Source: Zhengitettix transpicula (lineage: Eukaryota > Arthropoda > Insecta > Orthoptera > Tetrigidae). Taken from it: 64,000 bases of DNA. Positions 11,561-23,915 of this stretch are shown one piece after another; positions within the stretch are counted from its first letter, which is position 1; every line of letters begins with the position of its first letter. The position numbers and the translations under genes are program-made. The stretch is taken from positions 135,725,032 through 135,789,031 of the forward strand of contig CM073591.1 of assembly GCA_037074705.1 (NCBI GenBank). The letters are read 5' to 3'. Below the pieces are notes generated by a model that worked only from the letters and a program-made list of their open reading frames with translations, did no database searches and was not told the origin of the DNA.

Positions 11561-11679
11561 TCCTACGTTCTGAGCGTCTTACATACGCTTTTCCGACAAT
11601 AATCCACATTGCAACCTTTATGGTCTCTGAATTATTGCGCCACCAAGACTGATCTTTACAATGCTCTGGCCTCAAATTT

Positions 11680-14169
11680 ACGCCGACAATAATATTAAAA
11701 AAAAATTCTTGAATAAACTTACATTACACATTGGTTATCTCTACAATATATATGCCCAATTTTATACATTAGAAGATTAGTGTAAGGTACAATAAAAACT
11801 TCAAAGTTAAATTATCATTAGAAAAACAACCGAGCAATCAGTTAAGAAGAAATACGAAATCATAATAAACTTTTCGGCAATGCAACATGTCACTCAATTT
11901 TCACAACATTTTATATTTAGAAAATTCTTATTCCTTCATGTTATTTAAAGAGATAATTTATCATCACATTTCTATTTCTATGGTTTCAATTCAGGCTATG
12001 AAATTTTTTACTGGTTTACAATGTTATTCAGTGCCAACAGTGACAGCTTAAGTGATCCGTCAGAGTTTATTAATTCTTGAGTGCTGTATTGGAAGTACTG
12101 TGGGGTCTTTAAGTAGAGGCAGTCTATTCATGTTTCAAGGCAAGAGTTAAAAGGAAATATTAATACTACGAGTTTATCATTAATATTATTGATATTATTA
12201 CTATTATTATGAAACCAATACCAACAACAAAATACAGCATTATAAATAATTTTTAAATAAATTTTGGTACTACTACTACAAGTGTGTGTATTCTTTACAA
12301 ATGGACTAATAAAAATTGTATTACGGGAAACCGTGTTACTTGTTCCAACACGCTTGCTATTTTTAACAGATGCAGATTTTAGGGATTATTTTACGACAAA
12401 TAGCATGTTTTGGTATTCATAATTACCTGAATAGATCTTTTTATTCATCTCCAAACAACGCTGATGCGATGAGTGCATCGTTGTTCAAACAAATCCATAT
12501 TCGCGCTATGTCATCACATGAAAAGCAAAATGTCACAATGAATTCGTAATTGGGAACATGTAAATTGATGAAAAATATCCATTTCCTTTTTCAGTCTCAT
12601 TAGTATTTTTCAAACTTAAAACCGCCTATACGGATTGAAATATTTAACTCTGAAAAAATTATTTCCTGAGAGAATTTTCAATTGTAATGAAAATTGAAGT
12701 AGATGAACAATGTTTTGCTATTGATAAAAAATTTCACCGTACCAACTGTGATTTAGATAATATATTTAGTATATAGTAGCATATAAAGCAGATTATTATT
12801 ATGTTAATTATATTATAATTTACTTACAAGTCGAACACATATTAATCCAATTTATCCTTTTTAGTGCTCATACTTGATTTTGCACACGTGTGCGACAACA
12901 CAATCTATACGCAATTAATTACATATTTTAGGATCTTTCGGCTCAACGGACGTTATCTGCAAAAATGTGTGCTAATTTACAGTACATTTACTGAAACATA
13001 TATAGTAGCTCAACTATTCAAATAAAATGTCGGAATTAGGGGAACATATGCCTGGTATAATTTAAAACCTACTTTCGTTAAATTTTTCAAGGGTCAGTGA
13101 TAACCTGCACGCTACAAACCGCACTGTCAATTATAAACGTCACAAAGTGAAAACTTTGTTTTCATAGAATAAAATTACACTTGTTCTTCTTTATAACCTA
13201 AACAGCATTCCCTTTCCACCCTTTCCACAATTTCAATATGTAAGCAAATTTCTATCTTTTTAATTACTTTATTATTATACTACTTAAAATGTTCAATTAC
13301 TTGTATATATGTTGTGTTTTTGGCAACGAACGTGAAAAAAAAATTATTTGTACCAGAAATGGCTTAATTGATGTTTAAAAATTTTTATATTTAATTTTTA
13401 CGAGTTCATAACATTTTCGTTGATATGTCGTAATGGATAGAGAAAACAAAGTTTTACGTTACAATAATAAGAATTCAGGGATCATATCTTTCGACAGATT
13501 GAAAAGAATAATTTGAGACGAGGACGTGTGAAATGAGTCGTTCCCTTAAGGAAAATTACCCAGAAATTACTAGCCTTCTTGAACTTTAAAAATTACCCGT
13601 CTACGTGCCACACATTTCTGATGTTTCGCCTTTTTTATACTACGGCAAATTCTAAACGTAATACATTTTTCAGTTTCTGAATTCACCGGTAATTTAATGA
13701 CAACAATGTTAAAATTGTGTATTCACTATTGTCAAATTTGTCAGCCATTCTTCTTTAAATAATAAATAAATCAAACACGTGCGCTTAAAATTCACCGGTT
13801 CGAATAAAGTTCAGCAACGCTAGTGGAATTTTGAGCATGTCTATATGTGGTTGTCCTGAGAGACTCGGCCCTTTCATTCACTCCATATGCTCCTTTGATT
13901 CAAACTTATTCCTTTTTATTTTTGCATTTCAGTCAATTATAATATTTCTGGCTCCATCTAATTAAATAATAGTTCTTTCTCTGTACGACGATTCCCTCAA
14001 TTGGAAAGTTATGCATTTTGCACAAAACAAAACAAGAATAAGCGATTCTTTCATAATAACACAATTAAACTCCAGAGAAAATGAGCCAATTTTCCCTTAA
14101 CTAAATTCTATAAGCAATACTTTCATAAAAGGAAGGGAACTTTGTGAGATAACTGCAAGGAACATAATA
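11680..14169. other. AT-rich stretch, nothing recognised
   Basis: About 2.5 kb with no open frame above 60 codons of interest, no splice-bounded protein-like frame and no repeat seen by eye. Confidence 0.55.
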
Positions 14170-15055
14170 TGAAGTTGATTTTTTTCCGTTTTTATATTTG
14201 TATTAATTTCAAAAATAATGTGGCCATTGAAAATGTATATTTTATTAAAATTTTACTGACTTATTGGACATATGTTTATTTATTTTAAATTTATTCTTTT
14301 GTTTGCATTACATATGTAACAACTCATTAAATGATTGTAGATTCTATCATAATTCAAATATACTGAATTATATAGTTTTATCAACGGTAACATGTCCCTT
14401 ATATTCATAGCATCCGCTTTGTTACATTGTTTTTATAAAATTAATTTCAATGCATTTGTCGAATCAATAGCTTACACATAGCCGTAAAATATTCACGTAT
14501 CAAATTTCTGTGGCATGGCGTTGTATGTATTCTTATTCTTTTAGAATAAAAAATAAATACTTCTGTACGGTACTCGACATTAGGGAGGCGGGGGGGGGGG
14601 GGGGGGCGTGTTTATTGTCCATCTATTTACGAGTATAAAAGCCGAACCTGCCGGCAGAGGGGCTTTACAAGGTATAATAAAACTCGACGACATTATTTCA
14701 GAAATGAATTTCTTATATTAAGAGAAGAAACATCATCGGTCTGGAAATGAATAATTAAATAATTATTCGAACTTTTAGGAATCTTAGTGCATTACAACTT
14801 GCTTGTAACTGTGTACGACGCCTTGTTATCTGAATTAAACTGTGTTTATCTGGTTACAATTGTTTCATCAGGAAATTTAAACCTCTTTTTTTTGTAGGGG
14901 AGGGGGGGGGAACACCTAAATCCTTCTGTGAATTCAACTGCTGCGAATGATGTAAAAAGTCTCCGTAAACGCATTGCGGCAGCCTGTCAGACAGTTCACG
15001 GTACACACTATTTTATATTGTGTTCCAAACTCAATGCGATGAAGTGCAGCTACCT
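14170..15055 (+). repeat. Left arm of a large imperfect inverted repeat
   Basis: It is the reverse complement of 15626-16415 with substitutions and indels. Anchors are TGAAGTTGATTTTTTT at its outer end, the AATGTGGCCATTG and GCCTCCCTAATGT-type segments, CCTGCCGGCAGAGGGGC, CATCATCGGTCTGG and TCAATGCGATGAAGTGCAGC at its inner end. A G homopolymer (14590-14606) is expanded relative to the other arm. About 70 bp near 14770-14830 has no partner, so it is an insertion here or a deletion there. Confidence 0.88.
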
Positions 15056-15625
15056 GTGTATTTATAGCAGAACAATTATTATATGTAAAGTTTAGGTGGA
15101 TCTTATGGAAAAAAATATGGCGTGTGTCAGTCCATAAAATGTACTCCAAACAATTATTGTTACTCCAAAGATAAATGATAATACCTTATTTAGATACAAA
15201 TTATATACTGTAACATAATTGTATGCAGTATATCTAATTCACGAATTACTCAGGTGTTCATGGAATATTACATATATTATTTCTCATCATTGTAATGAAT
15301 GTCGGACTACCTTTGAACATATTTTGTCCGTTACTTTCTATGAATTCTACTACGTTCTTATTAGAACACGATATTTATCCCATTATAACCTAATATAATG
15401 TTATCACTTAACTGAAGCCTCTGACAGAATATTGGGCGTAAAAAATACGACCGAAATATTTCGGGAAAGAATTCCTCATACTGAGAGAAGACGAAATCTG
15501 TACTTGGTATGGGTTATAGTTAGAAAGTTATTCGAATTTCCGTATCTGATCAGCGTGTATGAAGTATAACTGACTAGTTGGAGCGCTAGGTTCAGATTAA
15601 ATACTCAAAATGACCTCATTTCGAT
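15056..15625. other. Spacer of the large inverted repeat
   Basis: About 570 bp between the arms. The segment 15440-15545 (TTTCGGGAAAGAATTCCTCA, then ACTGAGAGAAGACG and TTATTCGAATT) is a diverged third copy of the arm segment at 14680-14780 in the same orientation. The spacer is therefore partly made of the same repeat. No transposase was recognised. Confidence 0.6.
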
Positions 15626-16415
15626 AGGTAGCTGCACTTCATCGCATTGAGTTTGGAACACAATAAAAAATAGTGTGTACGGTGAACTGTCTGACAGGCT
15701 GCCTCAAAGCGTTTACGGAGACTTTTTACATCATTCGCAGCAGTTGAATTCACCAAAGGCTTTAGGTGTCCCCCCCCCCCCCACAAAAAAAGAGGTTTAA
15801 ATTTCCTGATGAAGCAATTGTAACCTGATAAACACATTTTAAATCAGATAACAACATAATTCTTTAATTATTCATTTCCAGACCGATGATGTTTCTTCTC
15901 TTAATATAAGAAATCCATTCCTGAAATAATGTCGTCGAGTTTTATTACACCTTGTAAAGCCCCTCTGCCGGCAGGTTCGGCTTTTATACTCGTAAATAGA
16001 TGGACAGATAAACACGCCCCCCGCCTCCCTAATGTCAAGTACCCTACATAAGTATTTATTTTTTATTCTAAAAGAACAGGAATACAGACAACGCCATGTC
16101 ACAGAAATTTGATACGTTTATGTTTTACGGCTATGTGTAAGCTATTGATTCGACAAATGCATTGAAATTAATTTTATAAAAACAATGTAACAAAGCGGAT
16201 GCTATGTTACCATTTATAAAACTATATAACTCACTATTTTTTAATTATGATAGAATCTACAACCATTTAATGAGATGTTATATATGTAATGCAAACAAAA
16301 CAATAAATTTAAAATAAATAAACATATATCCAATAAGTCAGTAAAAGTTAAATAAAATATACATTTTCAATGGCCACATTATTTTTTAAACTAATAAAAA
16401 AATAAAATCAACTTC
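15626..16415 (-). repeat. Right arm of a large imperfect inverted repeat
   Basis: Partner of 14170-15055. Two frames are open on its minus strand (15616-15837 and 15872-16102). One contains STAANDVKSLRKRFEAACQT, which loosely resembles the Leu-Arg-Arg...Ala-Cys pattern near the C-terminus of some DDE transposases. The other contains RRHYFRNGFLILREETSSVW, which is nearly unchanged in the left arm (EFLILREETSSVWK). The resemblance is weak and no catalytic motif is visible. Confidence 0.8.
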
Positions 16416-17245
16416 AGCCCCTAATTTGGAACTTTATAAGGAGAACATAATAATAATTAAAAATGGGTGATCTTAATAATTCAATGTTGCGATAAACACT
16501 TTTTAAAATGATGTTTAAGTTTTGTATTAATTTGTTCATTTAATATGGCAAGATCTTAAATTAGTACGTCCTAAAATATATTTAATAAAATAGAAAATAA
16601 TTTTGAATAAATTTCAAAATGCATAGACTGGTTTCCAGGTCTCTTATAACGTCATATTAACTATCAATTTTATAATAATAAATTTATTCTTCAAAGTTGG
16701 AGGGATGCCCGTGAGGGTTTTCTCTACTTTTATATCCAGTTGATGCATGTAAATCATACTTAAACATTACAACTACCTTTCTATATTACTTAAGCAAAGG
16801 GGGTGACGTTTTTGCAGGTGGGGAACGATGTATAAACAGCGAGAAGAAAAGGCTCTTGGTGTTTTCATTTTCTTGGTCATACGCTAATATATTTTTGTTT
16901 ACACGAATAGTAACACATAGTAGAAAACCAGGAATAAAATTTATGACCCGTAACTCTTTCGGATAAAGAAGTAAAGAACTATGCGACACTGAACGTACAA
17001 CCAAACAGATGGAGCCTCTTGATATTTTTACCAATCACTGGAAAATATTCCACAAAAGTATCCAGGTTAGTTAAGCAATCTCTGCAATTTATTCATTCCT
17101 TACAATTATTATAAAAGGGAATTCAGTTGTTTTTGTTTTAAGTTTTTCTTCCAGCAGCAATTTTAAGCTCTCAGATAGAGTATATTTTTGCATTTTGCGG
17201 TTCTTATTAGCAGGTATTATGCCTATACTTTTTAATTGTGTTCCA
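16416..17245. other. No gene recognised
   Basis: AT-rich. The open minus-strand frame at 16786-17034 has no recognisable domain. Confidence 0.5.
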
Positions 17246-17453
17246 ATGTGAATAGACAACAACTCTTACACCGTATGCCTAAGATCTGCGACCCCGGAAC
17301 ATACAGCTCTTTAAACTGACCCAGGTGCCTCGGCTTGTGGGAACATTAATTCAAAAACCAGAGAGAGAACAAGGTATCCTCAAAGGTATTCCCTCCACCT
17401 CTCCGGGAAGATTCACCTGCAGGATATAAGAACTGCTCCCACAGGCTTTCCTT
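17246..17453 (-). mobile_element. Family S 5'-half fragment
   Basis: Complement of the 5' half of family S: ACCGTATGCCTAAGATCTGC, GACCCCGGAACATACA, GTGCCTCGGCTTGTGGGAAC and a degenerate stem-loop region (TTCACCTGCAGG...CACAGGC). The 3' half is missing upstream. It is directly followed by a separate 3'-end fragment in the same orientation. Confidence 0.8.
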
Positions 17454-17465
17454 TATGCGTATACT

Positions 17466-17580
17466 TTGTTTTTTGGAGTAACAGGATTCATGAGGGTAAT
17501 CCACGTGGTGGCTACTCCCCTTTAATGGAATTGGAAGGGATTTAAAAGGATGGGGGGTTCGGAAGAGTAGAGGCACTTGG
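17466..17580 (-). mobile_element. Family S 3'-end fragment (~115 bp)
   Basis: GGAGTAACAGGATTCATGAG through the CCCCTTTAATG box to AGTAGAGGCACTTGG. Identity ends at the same place as in the short copies at 8751-8866 and 54130-54260. It belongs to the CCACGTGGTGG subtype. Confidence 0.75.
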
Positions 17581-17859
17581 AGTGCTGAATGCGACAACAG
17601 CAAAGAGCCAATTCGCAGCGCTGAGAGGTTAAATATATGACCGCAGTGTTTAAAACTCTGTTAAGAGCTCTTCTGCCGGCTGCAATTCCTTTCCGAGGAA
17701 CGTTAGGCACAGCTTATGATTTAAAAATTCCATTCTGTTGGACCTGGACAAGAAAAGAAGTGATTTTACAATTTACATATGTTTCTGGATCATAAAATGT
17801 ACGACGTGTATGACAATTTTTCATATTTATTTTTTTACAGTCGTATCGACATCTCAGGT

Positions 17860-18012
17860 CATTACCGACCCTTTATGCGCAGTCATTTTGACCTTGTTGA
17901 GAAAATAATTGACGAGCCTCTCTTACACAATCCCCCCTCGCCGTTTTTCAAACCCGGGACCTCAGTGATGCGAGTCAGTCTCTCTGACCCCAACTCCACA
18001 GGAGGCCATGAA
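17860..18012 (-). mobile_element. tRNA-derived SINE fragment
   Basis: On the minus strand, GACTCGCATCACTGAGGTCC is followed by CGGGTTTGAAAAAC. This resembles the anticodon arm, variable loop and B box (GGTCCCGGGTTCGAATCC) of tRNA-headed SINEs. The sequence continues through a TAAGAGAGGCTCGTC body to ~17860. An A box is only weakly visible and no poly(A) or target duplication was identified, so this is probably an old partial copy. It is not a functional tRNA: the acceptor stem and CCA side are not recognisable. Confidence 0.45.
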
Positions 18013-18108
18013 TGACATTGAAAATTACTATTACTTTGAAAAGCCTATATTTTGAACAATTTAATAGACATAACGATATAACTAGAGAAGATATACTGGT
18101 TCTCATAA

Positions 18109-18300
18109 TCACTCTGTAGTTAAATAACGAAGTATATCCCAGGGTATAGATTTATTGAACGATTCCTGGTTTATCAACCTGTTCAATGGTTTATTACAAC
18201 CCAAAGTTTCTCTGAAATTCACCTGATGACGGCGAAGATGAATATTGCAGCAACGCTTTTCAATTGAAACGGTTGATAAGCATAAAACTCCGTAATTAAT
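18109..18300 (+). other. Possible Penelope-type hammerhead-like remnant
   Basis: CACCTGATGACGGCGAAGAT (from about 18221) supplies an exact CTGATGA box, and TTGAAACGG follows about 35 bp later. The spacing is longer than in a minimal hammerhead and no clean stem II is seen, so any ribozyme would be decayed. Confidence 0.25.
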
Positions 18301-18349
18301 AATCAGTTTAAATCTGCAGAGGGCACTAATGATACGAAAAATCAACAAT

Positions 18350-20059
18350 AATAATCATATATGTAAACGTATTACTGTACTTCTAAAAGTTTATTATTAC
18401 CCTATTAAAATAGAATATTAGCGATATAAAAATGAAAACGCTTAGAACAAACTGAATAATCATAATATAGCAATATAATCATCATTAAGATATTATTGTC
18501 GTTTAAATTACATGGACAACGCCTAATGATAAGTAGTATCAAACGAAAAAATAAATTTCAGCATTATATTTAAGTTATTTTATATGGTTTAATTGTGAAA
18601 AATCTCGTTACATTCAACTCCAAACAAAAGGTGCGAAATTAACATTACTGACAGAAAATTGTAAAAATGGATAAGTGCCCTGGAGAAAAACCTATGAAAA
18701 TTTGTGGTATGTAAATAATATTCGAAAGAAACTCATTAAAGAATTTATAAATTAATGCAGTTTATCAGAGACGGCAAATACTATTTGCACACAAATTATT
18801 TAATTTTTTTCAGGCCTTAATTAAATAAGCTATATTTTGTGGGATAATTTTTCGTAGGAAACATAATTTATTATATTCTTCATTTATGATGTCGGATCAT
18901 AAACGATGTGCTAATAGATTTTCGAAACAGTAGTACTTTCAGTATGAAGCCACAGACATACTTTGTGTTAAATCAGTTTAATCTATTCAGATACAATTGA
19001 GTCACGCTTAAATTTTAATACAAAGGGTACGAAACAACTTTTAATTATAAATATAGATCAGAAGTTTCCATAATTTTTACTATTTTAATAAATTACGGGG
19101 TGTTATCAAAAAATAAATAAGACTAAACACGGAAATGACAAACAGACGTTTCATTCAGCCATTTCTTCTATTCAAATAATTAATTCTCGCAATTATTTAT
19201 AACTTACATCAAAAAGATGGAAAGATAATTTTTCTGCAGAACTATTACAATAATTGTAATTAGAGAAATTTATGTCTGAATTGTAATTAAATTAATTGAA
19301 TTTAAATTAAAGTAGTTTAAACCTTTGATACTTTATGGTTATGCATTAATGTATTTATAAACTACTACATAAATAGTTATAACAGAAATTAAAACGTCAG
19401 AAATGAGAAAAAGTACAAAATTAAATACTGGAAAAAATCCGCTAAATTAAATATGGAAGTGATTTAATTAGCGAATAACTCAATAATTATAAGACGAAAT
19501 ATGCCTATGCATAAAGTTGATAAACTTTTAAAATTATTTACAAATGACAGAGAGCCAGGCTTTGCCCCGTTGTTTACTGAAATTAGACACTAACCTCTTG
19601 TTAACAGTCCATATAACCAGTATCAATACCTCCAGTGTTGGAACATTTAACCATTTGCATTCCCCTCCCCGACCTAATCCCTAGGCATCTAACTTCAAAT
19701 AAACCATGATGATGACTGACGGTATTCGGGAATTCTCCTACTACAAAAAATAAAAGTGTGTAATAAATAACGAATAATTGAAACATTAAAAAAATACTCG
19801 CTAACTTAATAAAGTCTATAACTATTCCCAGTACCTTAAAGGACTAAAGAAATGCAGCCTTTAAATAAATACAGACCAAAATATAATTGGTACCCCAACG
19901 TATTCAAATAATTACCCGGTAACGTAACAGAGTTAAAATTACTCCAAGTAACCTTTTGTAAATCATGTCCACCTCCACGTGGAGGAAAATAAAATTTCAT
20001 TAACCACCATGGTTATTACGAGAATTAAAATCAGGGACTTCTATAACCCCGACCCCTTC
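18350..20059. other. AT-rich stretch, nothing recognised
   Basis: No coding or repeat signature was recognised. Confidence 0.5.
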
Positions 20060-20088
20060 CACAACCACCACGATAAGGGTGTTTACCT

Positions 20089-20209
20089 CCCTCGTCTTTT
20101 GGAGTTGAAATTTGACTCTAAGAAATTCTTTAATGACACTATCAAGTGACTCCGACAACGTTTCATTCGACGCTGATAACAGTCGTTTAGGAATGTTTTC
20201 AAATTCCAT
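20089..20209 (-). CDS. Possible coding exon, unknown product
   Basis: On the minus strand an ATG near 20209 opens MEFENIPKRLLSASNETLSE, followed by SLDSVIKEFLRVKFQLQKTR. The exon-like sequence runs to a GAG|GTAAAC donor-type site near 20089. The composition (regular Leu, Glu, Lys; few rare residues) is more protein-like than surrounding frames and suggests a helical or coiled-coil segment. No family was recognised and no partner exon could be linked. A repeat-derived frame is an alternative. Confidence 0.25.
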
Positions 20210-20369
20210 CACCTCCACACCCCACCCCGAAAGGCGGTTAGTGTGTCTTAAGCCCCCAAATATCTTATTATATACATTATATAATATAAATATTTTATTG
20301 CACGATTTTTGACTTTGTCAACTGTGAAATGTGGTTGTGTCTGTTCAGGCTCTCGGATTTATTTTTCCA

Positions 20370-20425
20370 ATCACCCGGCGAAAGGTACAAGGATCCCAGA
20401 AACATTGTGTGGTATTTATATCATC
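20370..20425 (+). other. Isolated GGTACAAGGATCCCAGAAAC motif
   Basis: The same string type occurs in both arms of the inverted repeat at 35642-35872, where it lies in a hammerhead-like context. Here the upstream CTGANGA box is not preserved (CCGGCGAAA), so only the 3' part of the motif remains. Confidence 0.4.
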
Positions 20426-20429
20426 GTTT

Positions 20430-22309
20430 AATTTTTTTCTGTTTATGGATATTTCATCTGTATATTATATTTCGCACAGATGTATTATGTTCTCATTTAA
20501 GAAAAAAAGATACTTTCTCTTCTACTTTTACTTCAACGGCCGCAATAAGAGAAAACACATCACATAACTTACATTTTTGTTACTATTCTTTAACCACTGA
20601 AATAAACTTTCAAAATTGCAATTATTGACATTCTGAAACACACATTTGAATAGAATTGTACGTATTTACACATTTGAGTAATTTTTACCACCCTTCTACA
20701 GAACCATCGGAAAACTCACCTGTATTAACTCGCGGATGCACCCTCGGCAAATCTGGCCAAAACCATCGGTATATGGTTCCCGGTCGCTTTTTCCAGATCA
20801 AAAATTTGTTTCATCGGGTTTGAAAATTAACAGGACCCATTCGTCGCATTCATTATTAAAATGTCAATTCTTTATTCTAAAATTAATTCTACTTCTGTAT
20901 GAATCCAATTGTTTAAGAGATATTTACTCTAAAGGAGTAAGTTACTCACAGATCACTGAAAACTATATTCGGTTATTCAACATAGCACGACGGATACATA
21001 GAATGCACGGACAAGCAATAATTTCAAATTAAGTTAGACATTATGACATTCACCTTTTCATCTAACGACTTTATTCACAACACTATAAATATAATGGACG
21101 ACGAAACAATGCCCCATCTCTTCCGTCCTAAAAGAACTGACTTTTGCAGGTTTAATCTCCGGCTCACGCTTTTGCAAGACGCTTCTCTGGCCTTTATTGT
21201 GCTGGAGCGTAATCGGGAAATAATGATATTGATCTATCCGTAGCTGTATTTATGCATGCTTAGTATTTGGTAGAAAGATCTGACCATAACAAACGGCTTT
21301 TATGAGCGTAAGCTTCTTACGTCCTGGGTTCCAATAGCATCAGACATTGCTCTCTACATAAATCCCCAAATTATAGGTAAGTCCTTTCACAAAAGAATCT
21401 TCTCATTATTTTATCATTGTCGTACAAAAGAAAACCGACGAAGTGCAATTATTTATAAAATGAAACACAGAATTACGTTGCGTAGGGAACGAGGTCAAGT
21501 ATCGCAAGGTAAGTTTTTAAACACGCGATAATACGTATTTTAACTTTCACCAATATCATCACTATTCATAATTATTCAAAGATGTCTCTAAACCATATTA
21601 TAGCCGTAGTAAGACAGCAGGAAACTTATTGTTTGTCTTTTATTGAAAAAATAAAATATCAATCTCTCGGAAATTCACATACGTGAATTGTTAAACAAAA
21701 GGTTCTTATAATTTGAGTAGATAATAATATCAACAACATAACCAAACAAACTCAGAAAAACTTTCGAATGCTGAACTGACCAAAGTATGTTAATTAATTT
21801 GCACAGCATCCCTGAATGACACTAACATTCATTAAATTTTAAGTTGTTTTGTGATTTTCTTCGGTGGTAAACGTGACATTTCTACGTTATTCATATTGAT
21901 GTGACGTGTTTTTAATTCCGGACAAGTTAATAATAAATGAGCAGAGTAGATCTAATTAACCAGTCAGTGCATATAAACGTTTAAGCCTCCGGCCAGTCTT
22001 CTTAATATCATTGCAAAATATAAACTTTTCTATATTTTCATTTCAAGTCTTGTAATAATGTTTTAAATTTGATATGCAACATAAAATGTTTTTAAGTGTT
22101 TCCTTTCTGGATTATACAGGACGAAAATAACGTCTGTCAGTAAATTTTTGTTTAAGCAGAACCAAACTCGTCAATGCTACTTTTTACCCACCTTCTTGCC
22201 ATGTATTGTGTTCAATTTGATGTAATGTTTCCATAGGTTTCACAACTGAACGATACAATTTATTAGATTCTTAATCTGTGTAATGAATGATAAAGTAAAC
22301 AAGTTATTT
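20430..22309. other. AT-rich stretch, weak exon signals only
   Basis: On the minus strand a consensus CAG|GTGAGT donor lies near 20720, downstream of a frame reading FLIWKKRPGTIYRWFWPDLP. The frame is short and no acceptor or family was recognised. Nothing else was seen. Confidence 0.4.
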
Positions 22310-22945
22310 TTCGTAAGGTGGAAGAGATTTGTTTGGTTAGGATTGTGTGGACTGCGTCCCTTTTGACACAACGTAAGAAATGTAAACGAATCTGCGGAAG
22401 GAAGCGTTCAAAACGGTGACTGACATTCGAGTAGTGCCCCAAATTGTTAGGCTTACTAAATTCAAACCCGGAAACATCTCTTTCACAGACGGTTACGTCA
22501 AAATTTCAGACGTCTATGAGATTTTTGTTTATAGGTAAATATAATGAATTTCATTGGCTACCATCATGAGTGGGGCCAAACAATGAAATAAAATAAAATT
22601 AGCAGCTTTGGAATTTTTAAAGCTCAGAAGTCCGGATCAGAGAAGAGCAGAGAAGAATATTCGCCAGTTGGTTGGAAGTTCTGGAAAAGTCTGTGACCAA
22701 CCACAGTAAAGGGCAGTGGATGACCAGCCACAGTCAAAGGGAGTAGGGTCAAGCTCACGACCCGAGCAGTAGATGATTCAGCACAAAGTTGGCAGTGCGA
22801 TTCCTCTGTACGACGTCGACCATTGATAGACATCCTCATCAGAAGTCCACGACGCCACGCCGTCCAACGCCATCGCAGGGCAGCCTAAGACTGCACATCA
22901 CTAGCCACAACAAATAGAAATCCGCCGGCACGGTGTCGTGAATAT
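22310..22945 (+). repeat. Dispersed ~0.6 kb repeat, copy 1
   Basis: It matches the reverse complement of 58500-59095 in several ordered blocks: AAGGTGGAAGAGA...TTTGTTT, GTGACTGACA, AGGCTTACTAAATT then CAAACCCGGAAACAT, CTCACGACCCGAGCAGTAGATGATTC and ACTAGCCACAAC...CCGCCGGC. It is probably a transposable-element family. No terminal repeats or transposase were recognised. Confidence 0.75.
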
Positions 22946-23825
22946 TTTATATTTTCAAGTATTATGATGCCACTCCTCTGTTGTTGATTAAATTAAATTT
23001 GCCATATTATGGTTCAGCCCACGATAATCGTAAGAACACTGAAAGAAAGAGGAATTCGTAATTTTTAATAACTGAATCTGATTTAATATCAATTTCAATT
23101 TTGTTCTTTTAGAATTTAATTAGATTATTTTTGATTTGGTTTCCAAATAGAAACCCCACCCATAATCTTACACCAAGAAATTAAATATTACTACTTCTGC
23201 GACACGTTACGATTTGCGCTGCATTGAAACAAAATTGAATTTAAACTTGGCTCTTATTCATTGTGCCTCATAATTTATGCAAACAACTGATGTCCTCTGT
23301 GCTTAGCCGCTCACTTGAAAACTTTGTCCCTAGGTCCTTGTGAACATTAGAATCCAATTTCAATATAAACAGGGTTACCCGGAAGTCTTTAGTTTGACAT
23401 ACTGTGTCACGGAAGGCAAACAAACTGCAAGAATAATGCATTGCCTACTTAATTCCACGTGATTAAAAATATATTTCAACTTCAATCATAGCGAACAATA
23501 GTATCCCATTAAGAGTTGCAGAACTGCCAAACTATCGATTCTCTCAACGCAAAACTGACAGATCGGCACAGAGGGCGTAAGAATAAGCTCAAAAGATTAA
23601 TTTATTTACTCTGACATGCCATGAAATTAACGAATGAACTTTCAATAGCTGTTCGCAGAAAACTTTCAACATTATATTTAGGTGTACGGAATAATCACAC
23701 GACACCGCCAGATTTTGATGTTGATGAATTTTGTTCAATTAGTGTTTTAGAAATCATTGGGGATCAATACAAAGAGAGACACTAATCTTTAATATATTTA
23801 AATTTCGGCACGAATAATTACGGGT
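22946..23825. other. No gene recognised
   Basis: AT-rich sequence without recognisable features. Confidence 0.5.
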
Positions 23826-23915
23826 GCAATTAATTTTTTTTATAATATTTACACGAACAAAGAGAAATTTGCAATTAATTTTTTTTATAATATTTACACG
23901 AACAAAGAGAAATTT
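23826..23915. repeat. Exact 45-bp tandem duplication
   Basis: Two units begin GCAATTAATTTTTTTTATAA at 23826 and 23871. They appear identical, and a partial third start is at 23916. Confidence 0.9.

Noticed and set aside
15872..16102. Cys/Arg-rich ORF as a host gene
   Set aside because: It lies wholly in one arm of the large inverted repeat and is only partly kept in the other arm, so it is annotated as repeat sequence.
17935..18012. Functional tRNA gene
   Set aside because: Only a B-box-like and anticodon-arm-like part is visible; the acceptor stem does not pair and the A box is weak.
20736..21032. 98-codon + strand ORF
   Set aside because: It overlaps an antisense donor-like site, has no motif and becomes AT-driven after the first 40 codons.
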